17,469 bases of DNA from Silvimonas sp. JCM 19000 (GTDB lineage: Bacteria > Pseudomonadota > Gammaproteobacteria > Burkholderiales > Chitinibacteraceae). The notes beneath the pieces were generated by a model. It searched no databases, was not told the origin of the DNA, and worked only from the letters and a program-made list of their open reading frames with translations. Position numbers and translations under genes: made by a program. Below are positions 16,555 to 17,469 of the stretch, piece by piece. Each line of letters starts with the position of its first letter. Position 1 is the first letter of the stretch. The DNA lies in NCBI GenBank assembly GCA_001313065.1, contig BBFD01000052.1:1-17469 (forward strand), given 5' to 3'.

Positions 16555-16885
16555 TTAGAACGGCATCTTGAAGCCAGGCGGCAGGCTCATGCCGGCGGTA
16601 AAGCCCGCCATTTTTTTCGGACGTGGTGGTCTCCACCTTGCGCGTGGCGTCGTTCAGCGCGGCCACGATCAGGTCTTCCAGCATGTCTTTGTCGTCTTGC
16701 AGCAGGCTATCGTCGATATGGATGCGCTTGACCGCGTGGTTACACGTCATGGTCACTTTGACCATGCCGGCACCGGCCTGGCCTTCCACTTCCACCGTGG
16801 CCAGCGCTTCTTGCGCCTTGGCCATGTTTTCCTGCATCTGTTGGGCCTGTTTCATCAGGTTGCCCAGACCGCCTTTATTGAACAT
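16555..16885 (-). CDS. ybaB: YbaB/EbfC nucleoid-associated protein (one frameshift)
   Basis: Small DNA-binding protein of the YbaB/EbfC family, commonly encoded between dnaX and recR. The sequence starts [20 protein letters not shown], a helical Met/Gln-rich segment, and continues with [20 protein letters not shown], the beta-sheet core. One extra T in the run 16611-16617 (seven A in the gene, six expected) breaks [21 protein letters not shown], the conserved C-terminus. Corrected length is 109 aa, equal to E. coli YbaB. The ATG at 16883-16885 has a strong AAGGAG seven nt upstream. It is 34 nt from the end of dnaX, consistent with one operon. Confidence 0.94.
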
Positions 16886-16919
16886 GTGCTTGCTCCTTGT
16901 TGAACGGTAAAAGCGCGGG

Positions 16920-17469
16920 TTACACCGGTTGTATCGTGCCGGGCACCACGGTTGCGCCAAAATCCTGCACCAGTGATTGCACGAACGGATCGTTCTGGAT
17001 GGCGTCTTCCGCCTGTGCCTGGCGTACGGCACGCTCGCGTTGCATGATCGCCGCGGGCGTGTGGTGTATTTCTTCTTCGATCAGCGTGGCGCTGACTTCA
17101 ATGTCCTGGCCAAAATGGCGGCTCAAGGCCTCGCGCAGCCTGTCCTGGAAATCGCGCGTGGCGATGCTTTTGTTGGCGTTGTTGACGCGTAAGACAAACA
17201 CGCCGTTATCCCAACTGCTCAACTCGGCCTGGTGCGCCAACATCAACGCCGCGCCGATCTTCATGCTATGCAACAGCGCGCGCCAATCGCCATCAAAGTC
17301 GCTCAGGCGCGGTGCCGCGGCGGGCTCAACGTGGACGGTGACGGCTGCGAGTTCGGGGCCGCTGACGTTGACGGTTACTTCAACATGATGGTCCGCCTCG
17401 GCCGGGTTTAGCGCGGCGCGAGCGGGGGGCTCGGTGGAAAGCGACTTCCCACGGCGGCATGTCGTTCGG
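16920..17469 (-). CDS. dnaX: DNA polymerase III subunit tau/gamma, C-terminal part (runs off window)
   Basis: This is the C-terminal domain of the tau subunit of the replicative polymerase clamp loader; the ATPase domains lie outside the window. The domain reads [29 protein letters not shown], then a beta-rich part ([22 protein letters not shown]), and ends [14 protein letters not shown]. The region before it is Ala/Pro/Glu-rich linker, typical for tau. The frame is open to the window edge. Near the edge (about 17446-17463) the alternative frame gives DMPPWE, a motif expected in tau linkers, so one more indel may lie close to 17440. It is upstream of ybaB and recR in the same orientation. Confidence 0.88.
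   Translation of the reverse strand, partial: RTTCRRGKSLSTEPPARAALNPAEADHHVEVTVNVSGPELAAVTVHVEPAAAPRLSDFDGDWRALLHSMKIGAALMLAHQAELSSWDNGVFVLRVNNANKSIATRDFQDRLREALSRHFGQDIEVSATLIEEEIHHTPAAIMQRERAVRQAQAEDAIQNDPFVQSLVQDFGATVVPGTIQPV

Overview
The window is a stretch of bacterial core carbon metabolism with GC-rich coding DNA. The combination of a zwf-pgl-hexR block, edd-eda, Porin_4-type porins with an A-x-A signal peptide and C-terminal Phe, and dnaX-ybaB-recR suggests a Betaproteobacterium, perhaps Neisseriales (Chromobacteriaceae/Chitinibacteraceae-like). That placement is inference from gene content and protein flavour, not from a marker gene.

Layout. (1) 58-3291, minus strand: zwf, pgl and hexR, i.e. 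glucose-6-phosphate dehydrogenase, 6-phosphogluconolactonase and the KDPG-responsive regulator. (2) 3292-3798: divergent control region with one full-consensus and one near-consensus HexR operator. (3) 3799-7639, plus strand: edd, eda and gap, completing the Entner-Doudoroff route from 6-phosphogluconate to triose phosphate and on to 1,3-bisphosphoglycerate. (4) 8004-10600: two tandem paralogous outer-membrane porins, each with its own terminator. (5) 10950-15288: a four-gene ABC importer closely resembling the glucose/mannose GtsABCD system. (6) 15116-15845: a tandem duplication of about 375 bp that copies the 3' end of the ATPase gene, its terminator and a palindromic repeat element of about 100 bp. 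(7) 15876-17469, minus strand: recR, ybaB and the 3' end of dnaX, a recombination/replication operon unrelated to sugar use.

Together the sugar genes form a coherent route: porin (outer membrane), periplasmic binding protein, ABC permease, then oxidation by Zwf/Pgl and cleavage by Edd/Eda, with HexR as the likely switch. No glucokinase or phosphoglucose isomerase gene is visible here.

Data quality dominates interpretation. Twelve of the fifteen genes, including housekeeping recR, ybaB and eda, are split by one or more single-base-scale indels, about 23 in all, nearly all in homopolymers. Protein similarity continues across every break and there are no independent in-frame stop mutations. I read these as probable sequencing or assembly errors and annotate full-length genes with the breaks marked. 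I did not find a convincing undescribed biological system. The least ordinary structures are the tandem duplication with its inverted-repeat element, the HexR control region, and an orphan terminator between the porins.
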